Notes under the pieces: generated by a model
Seen by the model: the letters and a program-made list of their open reading frames with translations, nothing else
The model's database searches: none
What the model was told of the DNA's origin: nothing
NCBI GenBank assembly: GCA_964017045.1
Contig: OZ024795.1
Location: 53,979,350-54,043,349 of the forward strand
DNA length: 64,000 nt
Direction of reading: 5' to 3'
Origin: Omphiscola glabra
Lineage: Eukaryota; Mollusca; Gastropoda; Lymnaeidae
Made by a program: the position numbers and the translations under genes
Shown here: positions 45,870-60,100 of the stretch, one piece after another
Position numbering within the stretch: position 1 is the stretch's first letter
How the letters are laid out: each line of letters opens with the position of its first letter

Positions 45870-48111
45870 GAAGCCAGAAAGTCGTATATATTATTATACC
45901 GGTTCTATATTGATGAAAGTTTTCGATGAGAAATAAAGTGTTGTCACATTTCTCTATTACTATAATTTATTCATGAGTTCAGGGGTTAAGTATATCCCCC
46001 CCCCCCCCCAAACCTGGTTTCATGTACGTATCTCTAATAAAGGCTTTAGTAAATTTCGAAACATGTAAATCACGGATCAAATAAAGTGTGAAATATTGAA
46101 TTGACCTTGACCCCAAGCTGTGTTCTGGGAAGCAGCAGAATTTTTAATAATGTTGACAATTGCTGATTTTTAAATATTTGTATTTTAAAGTCACAAACTG
46201 ACATCGCACGGCTTACAAATGAAGTTAATTTTAAAATGCTGACCAGCTGACATCGGACGGACTAACAAATGAAGCTAACCAAAAAAAAAAAAATGAAAAA
46301 ACCCTCAAGATTTGCACATGATAAATAACATTGCTATACACTAAGAAATATTTTCCCATTATTTCTTGGCACTCCGAGCTGACTAGAAAGGACGATAACT
46401 CTAAACTCTCCTGGCTTGTCGTAACGGAAGTGTAAATCCTGATTTATTTGATAGTTGACATTTCCCCCACAAAACCGCAGTGTATTTCATCGTGGGTCCC
46501 TTCAAAGGTTACACGAGTGTTGTTCTCCACTTTAATTTTAGTGACTGCAAATGGATGATTCAAAGAGATGTGTGTGTGTGTGTGTGTGTGTGGATGTGGG
46601 GGGGGGGGGTGGTAGGGGAGAGACATTCCATATAATTTCTCGCCATTTCTTTTGCGTTGTGAGAAATTCACATTTTAGAAAAATATTTATTTATTCTCGT
46701 ATTTCCATTATATTTTCAAATCATACTTTTGTAGGTGACATACGTGACTCTATCGCTCAGTTGATCTCCTTGCCGTATCTGAGTTGCGTCAACATTACGT
46801 CTGCTTCGTTCAGTGAACGGGGGGGGGGGGGGGGGTAAAGGGTGGTTGGGTAGCTCTGAGAGCTCTTGGATTTTGAGAATTAAAAAAAAAAGGAGCCAGT
46901 TACACTTCTTTTGACCATAAAATACAGATTAGAATTGGAACACTAAAATGTAGCAATTGAAAAATTCAAACACAAACTTAAAAAAAAAAGACTATCAAAG
47001 ACGTGCTAAAAAGTAAAAAAATTAAATTAAATTTCTTAAAATTCATTACGTAAAGAAAGTATGTGCAAAAAAATAATTTTAAAAAAAATAATAAAATATA
47101 TTTTAATTTTGTCTACATTAGACTCGAATCCTTTGGCTTCATAGATGGTTCGTCTACACTTGTGCACAATCTTGATTTGCTCATATAGATACGAAGGGCA
47201 AACCTTTTTAAAAGTATGTTCATGTAGACGTGGCTTGCAAACCTGACTTCTAATTAGGCTTTAATTGTAAACATGTTTGATGTTTTGGGGGCAGCAAATG
47301 TTTGAGGCATTCTGGTATTTTGTAGGGTTTAAGGCATTTTGTGGAATATGTGGTATTTTGTAAGGTATATTCCAGGATGTTATTTTGAGGAACATCTGTT
47401 ATTCTATGGTATTTTGCTATTGACGTGGCATTTGGGGCAATTTGTATTTTTAGAATGTGTTATTCTATGAAATATGTGCTATATTATGGTATATGTTGTA
47501 TTTTTGTGGTATTTTGTGTACTATATTTTGTTGTATAATTGGTATCTTTTCATGTTGGTTGTATTTGTCATATTTTTGGTTATTTTGTGGGATGTAGCAT
47601 TTTGTTGTGTATATGGTATTTTGTTGTATAGTATAAGTAGTATTTTGTTGTATATGGCGTGGTATATTTTATATAGTGTGTGTTAAATACGCAATTTGTT
47701 TTTAATTTAGATTTGGAGAGCCTGCCAGATAGGACTTATACGTATACATACATATAGCTGGACTGAGAGAACCGGCTGGTTCATGTAGGTACGGTTTGCC
47801 AACTGCATGCTTTTCATGGGAATTAAACGTGTGTATGTTCATAAAATGTTCATCTTTGATACCTTTCTTACCATCGACCATTCACGACACTGTTTAACTC
47901 AAATATATAGATATATATAGATAAATATTTAATACATCATCGTCGTAAACGCTGATTTACAGTCATGCAAACGAACACATTATAGTATTTATAGCAGTGA
48001 ATGAGTTTATCATGAGCTGAAGATGGGAGCATTATAAAAATCTGAACGTTTGGCGAAAAACATGAAAATAAATTTATCATAAACTCTAATCGTGTCCAAA
48101 ATGTTTCAATT
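45870..48111. other. Intergenic region between the two SLC5 genes
   Basis: Holds poly-C (46000), (TG)n at 46568-46593, poly-G runs (46597, 46820) and a T/G-rich stretch of ggtattttgtg-like words (47270-47690). At 46034-46100 a sequence aaaggctttagtaaatttcgaaac...aaatattgaatt resembles the 3' tail of the Penelope-like element at 34500. No gene seen. Confidence 0.45.
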
Positions 48112-51100
48112 TCAAATCCCGTTCTCGCGCTCACTCTCGTCAGTAACGTGATTTAGTTGAAGTTTCTCCTTCTCAAAATTCTGTAGCTGTCTTTTCCGAG
48201 ACTTGTGTTGCTCCCGGCGTTTGTTTGTCCTTTGTTTGTAGCAGCCCAGGACATCATACCTTCGTGGCAAACGCCCGGTAACGAAGAGATAGTTCGCCGC
48301 CAGGGAGAAGACGACGATGCACATCATTCCCAGGAGCATGCAGAACGTCCTGAAGGGGAACAGCTGGAACTGAGCCTCCTCGTCAAAGTACGGGAACTTG
48401 ATGACGGCGGGCAGGTTGAGCACGGGCTCGCCACTCATCAGCCGCAGGGTCATGGAGACGACGAAGCCGACCAGGCATCCGTAGGCGTTGGACTGCGGCA
48501 TCCAGAGGACGAGCGTCAGCTGGGGGAAGAGGACGACGTACATGAGGTCCGAGCACAGGACGTACAGGCCGTAGATGGTGGTGGCGAAGATGGCGATGGT
48601 CGTGCCCAGGGCGCCCACCACGATGATGCTGACCCGGAGCACCCAGATCAGCTCCTTTTCAGAGGCCTGTTGGGGATGCAAGAAAGAAATTGAAATACTG
48701 AAACAACCGCGGTGCACCTAAGGAAAATAAAGAGCATTGAGGCCACAAAAAGAAATGTTCAAACAATGTTGTGGGGCTGAAATTTAACGATAAAGAAAAA
48801 TAGCTATATTTTGTAATGAATTGAAATGACTGTCTACACTTATAGGATGATGTCGGTCCTGTCCCTCCTCCTCTCCCCACAACCGTACTTGTGGACGGAT
48901 GATATCGGTCCTTGTGCCTCCTTCCCTCCCCCCAACCGTACTTGTGGACGGATGATGTCGGTCCTGTCCCTCCTCCCCTCCCCCCAACCGTACTAGTGGA
49001 CGGAGTGTCGGTCTTGTCCCTCCTCCTCTCCCCCCAACCGTACCTGTGGACGGATGATGTCAGCGTAGATGTTCTTGGCGAAGACTGAGCTCGATGAGAG
49101 AATGCAAGAGTCGGCAGACGACATGACCGCCGCCGAGATGGCCCCAATCCCGATGATGGCCACCGGAAGAGGTGTCAGGAAGTTGAGGGTCAAGGGCAGT
49201 ATGAAGCTCCTCATGTTGGACGGGATGGGGATGGGGCCCTTGTAGTCTGTAGCATTCCAATCTGTTGACACAGAGAAATCACGCTGTTTGCGTTTATGTA
49301 ACTGTACGGGGTTTATCAGTTATGAAGAAGCGGTTATGTCAATAGTTAGACTTCTGGTGAAAACATGTTTCATATTTCCTTCATTTTCCCTTTCAAAAAG
49401 TCACAAATACAAAACACGTACAGACCTGTTTACCCCGAAACTCTTAAAATCGTACAATATCATCACAAAATCATTCAATGCATTATCTTAATAGTAAAAA
49501 ATAAACATACAGTATATATAATGTATACACCTCAAAATCGTGAGAGTGAACAGGTCTGCACGTAGCAACAGCTATACAATTAATCTCCGCATCAAAACAG
49601 GCACCCATAAAGCTTTGACAATAAAGCAAGACATTACCAAAGCATGATTAAAACATTACCAAAGCATGATTAAGACATTACCAAATCGTGATTAAAACAT
49701 TACCAAAGCATGATTAAGACATTACCAAAGCATGATTAAGACATTACCAAAGCATGATTATTTCAATGCAGGGATGATACAAACATATTTTTTTAAAAAT
49801 TACATCAAATGATATTAATTCCGGTGTGATATAGAAAAGTTTTGTGTTGATTAAATGAAAGTAGCTAAGCCTCTAAGTATGATGCATCAAGAGTTTTTTG
49901 TTGATTAAATGAAAGTAGCTAAGCCTCTAAGTATGATGCATCAAGAGTTTTGTGTTGATTAAATGAAAGTAGCTAAGCCTCTAAGTATGATGCATCAAGA
50001 GTTTTTTGTTGATTAAATGAAAGTAGCTAAGCCTATAATGCATCAAGAAGAGGCTTGTCAACGTACCTGCAGCCGAGCCAGCGATCCCCATCAGGACAGG
50101 TGGTACGGCCAGCAGTAAACTAAAGAATCCAGCGATGAAAGCCGACCACTTGGCCACACCCACCGTCCGACAGGCCAAGGACCGCTGGAAGAGTGTCTGA
50201 AACAAAGGACTTGATTTAGTTGAGACGCCAACTTTGACACAGCAACTTTGACAGAACAACTTTGACACAGCCTAAAGTAGTAATTGTGACCGCAAAATAA
50301 AAGTTACTACATTCAACCCATAAATATTGCAGAACTATCTCTGGACACGGAGACCTATCTCTGGACATGGCCCAGAGTTGATGAATCCAACCATTAAAGA
50401 CCCTGGAACTATCTCCAGAATTAACTGAATCCAGTCAGTGGAGCACTCCACCATTAAGCTATGTTCCACCCACCTGCCAGGGTATTCCCCCCATGATACA
50501 CAGGAGATAGACATCGATGAAAGAGCCAATCTGTGGTGACTCCACATGCCCCAGCCACGTCCCGGCGACTGTGGACAAGTCCACCGACGGATGGGTCAAG
50601 GAAAAGGGACAAGCTATTACCTGGAAATGGAAATGTTGGTAAGATTTCGGCTTAATGATACCATTGTGTAACAACAAACACAAATAAAACCAAATAATAG
50701 CCACTGCGGTTAAATAAAGCTTTCACATGACTTGGATCTTTGGATCACATAGAACTGTTTTTATTCTCTATAAACGCTACTCTTAGTTATAATTTTGTCT
50801 CAGGAAATAATAATTTAGTCTCGGTTAATAATATTTTTCCCCAGTGAGTGATACTTTCTTTCTCAATAAACACTATTTTCCCCCTGTAAATAAAAACGTT
50901 GTTCCAATTATTGATACCCTTGTTTTAATTCCTGATAGCTTTGTCCCAGTCAATGATAGCTTTGTCCCAGTCAATGATAGCTTTGTCCCAGTCAATGATA
51001 GCCTTGTCCAAATAGAATAATGAGAACAAGTACATAATACCACTGTCACCATAACTTAACTTATACCATTTTTCCAGTAAATGATACCACTGTTACAGTA

Positions 51101-54100
51101 ACTTATACCATTTTCACTGTAACTAATATCATTGTCCCTGTAACCTATATCATTGTCCCTGTAATTTATAACATTGTCACTGTAACTTATATCATTGTCA
51201 CTGTAACTTATATCATTATCCCTGTAACTTATATCATTGTCCCTGTAACCTATATCATTCTCTTTGTAATGTAAACCATTGTCCCTGTAACTCATACTTT
51301 TGTCCCAGTAACGTATACTACTGTCCCTGTAACTTATACCACTGTCCCTGTAACTTATACCACTGTCCCTGTAACTTATACCACTGTCCCTGTAACTTAT
51401 ACCACTGTCCCTGTAACTTATACTACTGTCCCTGTAACTTATACCACTGTCCCTGTAACTTATACCACTGTCCCTGTAACTTATACCACTGTCCCTGTAA
51501 CTTATATCATTGTCCCTATAATTCCTACCATTGACCCACCTACTTTAGCCAATGGTTTGTGCTACTGCATTAAAAGACAGTACTGCTAAAATTACTTCAG
51601 TTAAGTCACAAAATACACATTTTGAGATAAACAAGTTAAAATATACTTTACAATGTGATCATTTTCATATTTTGTCTTTTTGAAATAATGGACATTTTGA
51701 TGTGTTCACATTTCTGCAGTACACTTTATTAAACCGGATAAGAAAAGGTCACAGTGTAGATTGATTTGGACAAAAATGTGACTCAAGTCCTTTTAGCCCT
51801 AGGGTCTAACTTGTCTAACAAGTCATTTTAGCCCTAGGGTCTAAATTGTCTAACAAGTCATTTTAGCCCTAGGGTCTAACTTGTCTAACAAGTCATTTTA
51901 GCCCTAGGGTCGAACTTGTCTAACAAATATTTACCAGTCCGATGGCAATGAAGAACAGTTGTATGACGTCAGTATAAGCCACAGAGTAGAGGCCGCCAAA
52001 GAAAGTGTAGATGATGGCCACAGCGGCGGAAACGATGATGGAGATGGTAGGATCTAAGTCCAGTATGATAGAGATGGTAGCACCTGAGGGTTGTGGGGCC
52101 ATGATTGGATTAAAAAGTGTATATTTATAAATTACAAGAAGCAGTTAAGGTCGAATGAAGGGGAAAAAAACGAGAAAAAAACACAACTAAATGTATGAAT
52201 TAACAGGGGAACAGATGTCGGGATTAAGAGACAAAAATACAGTTAGCGTGTCAACATATGTGTGCTAATCTTTTGCAGATTTCAGATTTTCGTGGGGGGG
52301 GGGGGGGTCGCCAGTGGTCAGATGCGTAGCTGGGGGAGGGCAGAGGGGACTGATGTTTCCGGGTGCAAACTAGCGGGTGGTAGGCACCACAATGTGCTTT
52401 CGTGGTATTTAATTGATCAAAATAATGATATTTGATATGTCTAAAAAATTAATTTGGCATAATAATCGAAATGCTATTTCACATGAAAGTTTTTTTTAAA
52501 ATCTTTTTTTTAACTTTCTCCTGGATCTAAAGAAAAATAATTTTTTAAAAAGTGTGTGCAAATAGGTGGGACAGATTGTTTATTATTGTGATGTTAAAAA
52601 GAGAAAATTCGTTGAGAATCTAATAAATATATGCTAAGTATTACAAATATATATATACGTTATTCAGGAAACTTGTTACAAAAGTAGCACATTTAAATAA
52701 AACACAAACGCTTACAAAATAATAATGAATGAAACGTACACTATTTGCATGGGCCCGGTCAAGTCTTAATTTAAAAAAAAATAAATTTTGTTTTATTTTT
52801 TAATTTGTTCTTGCTAAACGTACATGGTGTCGAGTACAATTTAATATATTTATTAAGGCTGCACCTATAGGCACACGGGTACCAGGATTGAGAGGTTGGG
52901 ATTAAAAAACGATTTAAAATATTATTGAATGGTTTGTAAGACCAAATGAGGTATCAAATGAAAGATAATTGAATGTACTATACGTTTGTAAACTTAATTC
53001 TTCATTTTAACTAAAATAAAGTACTACAAATTAGAGACATTAACATTGAAGTAAAGGTAGTTTAATACCTTGTTATTAACGTCTTGAAACTTGTGGCGTT
53101 TCAAAAAATAATTAAATAATATACCGATATATGCGAACAACAGGAAGTAAGTCTTCGGTTTATAATTGGGTACGGCCAATTTTCGAAACATTGCGATATT
53201 TATAATCGAATAGTGTAAGCTTCTAACAAATTAGCCTTATATATGCGAAACATCAAATATATCGAGCGTAGCCATATTTCATAGATTCCACTAATAGTTA
53301 TCGGCTAATGGCACATGCTACTATACTTTTTAAAATTGTTGAAAAATGATTATTGGTCGTTTTTTTTTTGGTTATAAAATATATTTTCGTTTTATTGTTG
53401 TACATATTTTGTTGCGGGTAACATGATTTCCCCGGGCAGTGACCCCCCCCTCCCCCCCCCCCCCCCGAGAGCTGCCTGAAAGAAACACTGCTCTCGCGCC
53501 GTACTAACATAAGATACAACTGAGATGTGTACTCTAGTGGCGCAAAATTGAACTAATGACAGTTACATTTTGTGAGTTTGAAAAAGGGGGCTGATCCAAA
53601 GGAATATGGTTCAATTTTAAGCAGCGTTGATGCTTTGAACTCTTAAGTTTAATATAGATGTTGCTTGGTGGTTACTCTATGGCAAGTGTTTCTCAAACTA
53701 CGGCCCGCGGTACAGATCCGGCCCGCCAAGGGTGTTTTACCTTGCCTGCTTGTCCGTCTTATGGGTACCCGATTAGAAGCAACAAATATGGAACCGGACA
53801 TTGACCGTCGGATTGGCCAAAAGCAGGTCCTTACTTTATACTGAAATGCTCAAACATCTATCATGACTTATTTTTTTAAATTAAATATATATTGTTTTGC
53901 CCCCCCCCCCCTTTTTACTTTTGCACTACAAATAAGATATGTGTCGTGTGCACAGGCATTCGTTCACATTTTTCAAATTGTAGTCCGGCATCAACAGTGC
54001 CTGATGGACAGTAAACCGGACCCCTGGTGAAAAATTTGAGGATCCCCTGTTCTAGAGGAAAGGTCAGATTTTGGGATAAACGTATGGATGTTGTGGACAG

Positions 54101-57100
54101 CATGACTAGATTGTTGTTACACATACCTCATCTTGGTAGCAGATAAGAACACGAACAAAGATGAGCTTACGTAAAAGAAAGGGGTAAAAACCTGACCTTT
54201 GGCCTTGAAATGTTTGAAATACTCTTTAAACTAAAATACCGGCAGTATCTAATTAAATGTTTCATTCGAAAAGAATTCTATTTGTAGACGGGCTGAGAGT
54301 GGAAAGAGTTGGCGAAATTCGTTTGTATTTGTCCGAAACACAGTTGCATGGGTAATCACTCTAACAATGGACATATACCTCACATGTAATTAATTTCGCT
54401 AGTAGAGGAGACGTTAGGTCATTCGTGTTGACGAATATTTAAAAGAAAAATAATTGAGTTAATTCGAACAAAAACGTTTTCGTCATATATAGGGTTTACT
54501 AAGGTCTAACCCTAACCCGGTTTACTAAGGTCTCACAAAATATTATTTAAAAAGGGTGCATTTTGTTATTCTGTATTTTTCTTCTTCAAATAGCTGCAAT
54601 TTACTCTAATAAATGATTGTATTGTCGTCTCATTGTCGTCTCATTGTCGTCTCATTGTCGTCTCATTGTCTTCTCATTGTCTTCTCATTGTCTTCTCATT
54701 GTCGTCTTATTGTCTTCACATGGTCTTCACATCGCCAGCGAAACAATAGGAGGGGGGTAATAAAATGAATTGTATGGACAACAAACGATTCTCACACATC
54801 AAAAACCACTTACACTACAAGACTCACGATAAAAATGTCATCTTAAACAGGTTTGAAACATAGATAAATAACCCTAACCCTCACCCCACCCCGGGGAAAG
54901 GAACTCTCTCGCACATCAAACGTTGCAGATATTAGTTGGGGGTGAACTCTCTCGTACATCAAGCGTTGTAGTTGTTCGTTAGGATGTGTGGTGGGGGGGG
55001 GGGGGGGGGCTATCTCGTACATCAAGAATTGCAGTTGTTAGTTAGGATGGGGGGATTCTCTAACCCAAACCCTAACCCAAACCCAAACCAAAACCCAAAC
55101 CCTAACCCAAACCTATACCCTAACCCAACCCAACCCAAGCCCTAACCCAAACCCTAACGCTAACCCAAACCCAAACCCAAAATAAAACCCAAACCCCTAA
55201 CCATAACCCAAACCCTAACCCAAACCCTAACCCTAACCCTAACCCCAACCCATACCCTAACCCAAACCCAAACCCTAACCCTAACCCAAACCCAAACCCA
55301 AATCCAAGCCCAAACCCAAACCCTAACCCAAACCCAAACCCTAACCCTAACCCTGACCCCAACCCCAAGCCAAAGCCAAAGCCAAACCTCCCCTTCCGCT
55401 TTTCTCATTTCAGTATCATTTCAACCCCTCCACCCCCCCACCCTTTCCCGTTTGGTTCATTCCCAGCAAAGTGCGCAAACGCTGACGGGGCATGACGAGT
55501 AAAGACATCTGTACGGAGATACTCCATCTTAGACATCTGTACATAGAGAGTCAATCTGTCATAGAGTTGGGTTCATGGACGTGTGCAGTGAGAGCTTAAT
55601 GGGGTTCTTCGAGGTAACTAGTAATTGCTGGGTAGAACAATGTCAGAAAAAAATGACAGATCTTTGGTACATTGAGCGTAAAGCTGTCTTGCAGAGCACA
55701 GAGGCGTTTCATTAATTCACCGGGGTGTTCAGTGTACAGAAGGAATTCTGTGCACAGAAGTGTTTCATTAATGCACTTAGGTGTTCGGTGTACACAAGGA
55801 ATTCAGTGCACGTAGGAATTTATTTCACAAGGGAAAATTAGTGCACCGGTACATTCAGTGCGCATTGGTAATTCAGTGCAGAGAGGGTGGCATTCACAGC
55901 TGGGGAGGGAGGGGCAGATGGACTGGAGACTGTGGGCGTTCAGCTGTTGCATTCACTTGACCTCTATTTAACACACGTGCCCCAATATGACATTGATAGC
56001 AAGCAGCATACAAACGGCCAGAATAATACTCTCTAAACATCATACAAACGGCCAAAACAATACTCTCTAAAAATCATACAAACGGCCAAAACAATACTCT
56101 CTAAAAATCATACAAACGGCCAAAACAATACTCTCTAAAAATCATACAAACGGCCAGAACAATACTCTCTAAAATCTTACAAAAGGCAGGAACAATATTA
56201 TTCTAATTTCTTAGCATTTTATTATTTTGGAGGGGGGGTGTTGCTCCGGGAGCATGCCCCCCCCCCTCCCACCTTTCGGAGGGACGCCTGAAAGAAATAC
56301 TTAATCACTGTACTGAAATTATGTGCCAAAACTGTAGACAATTAGATGCCACTAATGAATAGTGTTACGAGGAACTAAAAAAAACCTAACACGGGATGAT
56401 GAGTGACCCATACCTAAGGCAGAGAGGACAGCAGCTGCCCAGAAGATGTCTCCCAGCATTTGGGGGATGAACAGAACAGCCCCGACCCGTCTGCCGTACT
56501 TGAGCTGGAAGGGGTCGAACATCGTGATATAGTTCTCTCTTCTCATCTTGGGCACGAAACAGAAAGCTCCTGGGGTGGGGAGTGGGGGGGGGTGGATGAT
56601 GATGTAGAACAAGTTAAAGTACATGATTATGTCGTGACAGTGACGTACACATGTGTCAACAAATAAATCATTATAAAGAGCAAAACAAAATATTCCAGAA
56701 CTCAATGTTCTCATTTTGGCATTGCTTCATATCTGAGTAAGAAATCTTTGCTAAAAAATATTCTCCTACCCACCCCCTTCCCTTCTCCCCGATCCCCTCT
56801 TTCTGTTTGCCGGCTCCAGTTCCACATGCTTGATACATATTTCCTTTGTGAGCGTTTAAGTAATCCAGGTAAATTTTTTTGTCTTCAGGTGCAACACTTT
56901 TGTTTGTATGTCATTATGATAGCATAGCGACCTGCGACAACACCCCCTCTATAATGAGTGACAGACAATACCCCACCTATAATGAGTGTCAGACAATACC
57001 CCACCTATAATGAGTGACAGACAATACCCCACCTATAATAAGTGTCAGACAATACCCCACCTATAATGAGTGACAGACAATACCCCACCTATAATGAGTG

Positions 57101-60100
57101 TCAGACAATAACCCACCTATAATGAGTGACAGACAATATTCCACCTATGAGTGACAGATAATAGCCCACCTATAATGAGTGACAGACAATAATCCACCTA
57201 TGAGTGACAGACAATATCCCGTCTATGAGTGACAGACAATATCCCATCTATAATGAGTGTCAGACAATATCCCACCTATAATGAGTGTCAGACAATACCC
57301 CACCTATAATTAGTGACAGACAATATTCCACCTATGAGTGACAGATAATTGCCCACTTATAACTATAATGAGTGACAGACAATATTCCACCTATGAGTGA
57401 CAGATAATAGCCCACCTATAACTATAATGAGTGACAGACAATACCCCACCTATAACTATAATGAGTGACAGACAATACCCCACCTATAACTATAATGAGT
57501 GACAGACAATACCCCACCTATAACTATAATAAGTGACAGACAATACCCCTCCTATAATAAGTGACAGACAATATCCCACCTATGAGTGACAGACAATATC
57601 CCACCTATGAGTGACAGACAATATCCCACCTATAACTATAATGAGTGAAAAACAATACCCCACCTATAATGAGTGACAGACAATACCCCACCTATGAGTG
57701 ACAGACAATACCCCACCTATGAGTGAAAGACTATACCCCACCTATAATGAGTGACAGACAATACCCCACCTATAATGAGTGACAGACAATACCCCACCTA
57801 TCATGAGTGACAGACAATACCCCAACCATATGAGTGTCAGACAATACCCCACCCATAATGAGTGACAGACAATACCCCACCTATAATGAGTGACAGACAA
57901 TACCCCACCTATCATGAGTGACAGACAATACCCCACCCATAATGAGTGGCAGACAATTCCCCACCCTTAATGAGTGACAGACAATACTCCACCTATAATG
58001 AGTGACAGACAATACCCCACCTATAATGAGTGACAGACAATACCCCACCTATAATGAGTGACAGACAATACCCCACCTATAATGAGTGACAGACAATACC
58101 CCAAAGGTGCCTGGGTCCACACAACACCATTGTACGCCGCATACTCTGCCGATCCGTTGATGTAACCGCCTCCCACCATCGTTGCTGTGCAGACGTATTT
58201 AGGATTTTAAAAAAGTTGATATCTATTCTAATATGACAGAGTCAAATCAATTTTTTTGCAGTAGAATTTTAATTTAACATAATTTAAGCCCCCAAACTCG
58301 AATACCAACCCTTAATTCCCTCATCCCACATTCTTCTCCCACCCTTAATTCCCTCATCCCACATTCTTCTCCCACCCTTAATTCCCTCATCCCACATTCT
58401 TCTCCCACCCTTAATTCCCTCATCCCACATTCTTCTCCCACCCTTAATTCCCTCATCCCACATTCTTCTCCCACCCTTAATTCCCTCATCCCACATTCTT
58501 CTCCCACCCTTAATTCCCTCATCCCACATTCTTCTCCCACCCTTAATTCCCTCATCCCAGATTCTTCTCCCACCCTTAATTCCCTCATCCCACATTCTTC
58601 TCCCACCCTTAATTCCCTCATCCCACATTCTTCTCCCACCCTTAATTCCCTCATCCCACATTCTTCTCCCACCCTTAATTCCCTCATCCCACATTCTTCT
58701 CCCACCCTTACATTCCCCCATCTCCACATTCTCCCATCCCCCACATTCCCTCATCCCCACATTCTCCCATTCCCACATTCCCTCATCCCCAGATTCCCTC
58801 ATCCCCACATTCTCCCATTCCCACATTCTCCCATTCCCACATTCTCCCATTCCCACATTCCCTCACCCCCACATTCCCTCATCCTCACATTCTCCCATTC
58901 CAACATTCCCTCATCCCCACATTCTCCCATCCCCACATTCCCTCAACCCACATTCCCTCAACCCACATTCCCTCATCCCCACATTCTCCCATTCCCACAT
59001 TCCCTCATCCCCACATTTCATCACCCCCTCGTTCCCTCACCCCAACATTTCCCCATCCCCACATTCACTCATCCCCGCATTCCCTCTTCCCCACATTCTC
59101 CCATTCCTACATTCTCCTATCCACACATTCCATCATCCCCATATTCCCACATCTATGCAGTCCCCCATCCATGCGTTCCCCAACGCCTACATCCCTCATA
59201 CCCATATTCCAAGTCCCTAAATTTCCTTATACCGACATTTAGACTCATCCCCCCATTCCCAATCCCTACATTCCACCACCCTTACATTCCCTCATCCCCT
59301 ACATTCCCTCATCCCATATATTTCCCATATCCACATTCTCCTCCCACCCTTACACCCCCCCATCTCCACATTCTCCCATCCCCCACATTCCCTCACCCCC
59401 ACATTCTCCCATTCCCACATTCCCTCATCCCCAGATTCCCTCATCCCCACATTCTCCCATTCCCACATCCCCACATTCCCTCATCCCCACATTCCCTCAT
59501 CCCCACATTCTCCCATTCCAACATTCCCTCATCCCCACATTCTCCCATCCCCACATTCCCTCAACCCACATTCCCTCATCCCCCACATTCCCTCATCCCC
59601 ACATTCTCCCATTCCCACATTCCCTCATTTCATCACCCCCTCATTCCCTCACCCCAACATTTCCCCATCCCCACATTCACTCATCCCCGCATTCCCTCTT
59701 CCCCACATTCTCCCATTCCTACATTCTCCTATCCACACATTCCATCCTCCCCATATTCCCACATCTATGCAGTCCCCCATCCATGCGTTCCCCAACGCCT
59801 ACATCCCTCATACCCATATTCCCCGTCCCTAAATTTCCTTATACCGACATTTAGACTCATCCCCCACATTCCCCATCCGTACATTCCACCACCCTTACAT
59901 TCCCTCATCCCCTAAATTTCCTCATCCCTTACATTCCCCATCCCTAAATTCGCCCACCTCTACATTCCCTCATCCCCTACATTCCCTCATCCCATATATT
60001 TCCCATATCTACATTCCCCCCATCCCCCATCACTACGACCCCGTGAAGTGTACCTGTGACGGTGAAGACTGACACGAAGAGCCCGAGACTCCGGTCAGCC

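Noticed and set aside
48205..48693. 162-codon plus-strand frame opposite copy B exon 8
   Set aside because: Antisense shadow of a strongly supported coding exon.
55120..55408. Glycine/valine-rich frames (GLGFGFGLG) on the minus strand
   Set aside because: Translation of telomere-like hexamers.
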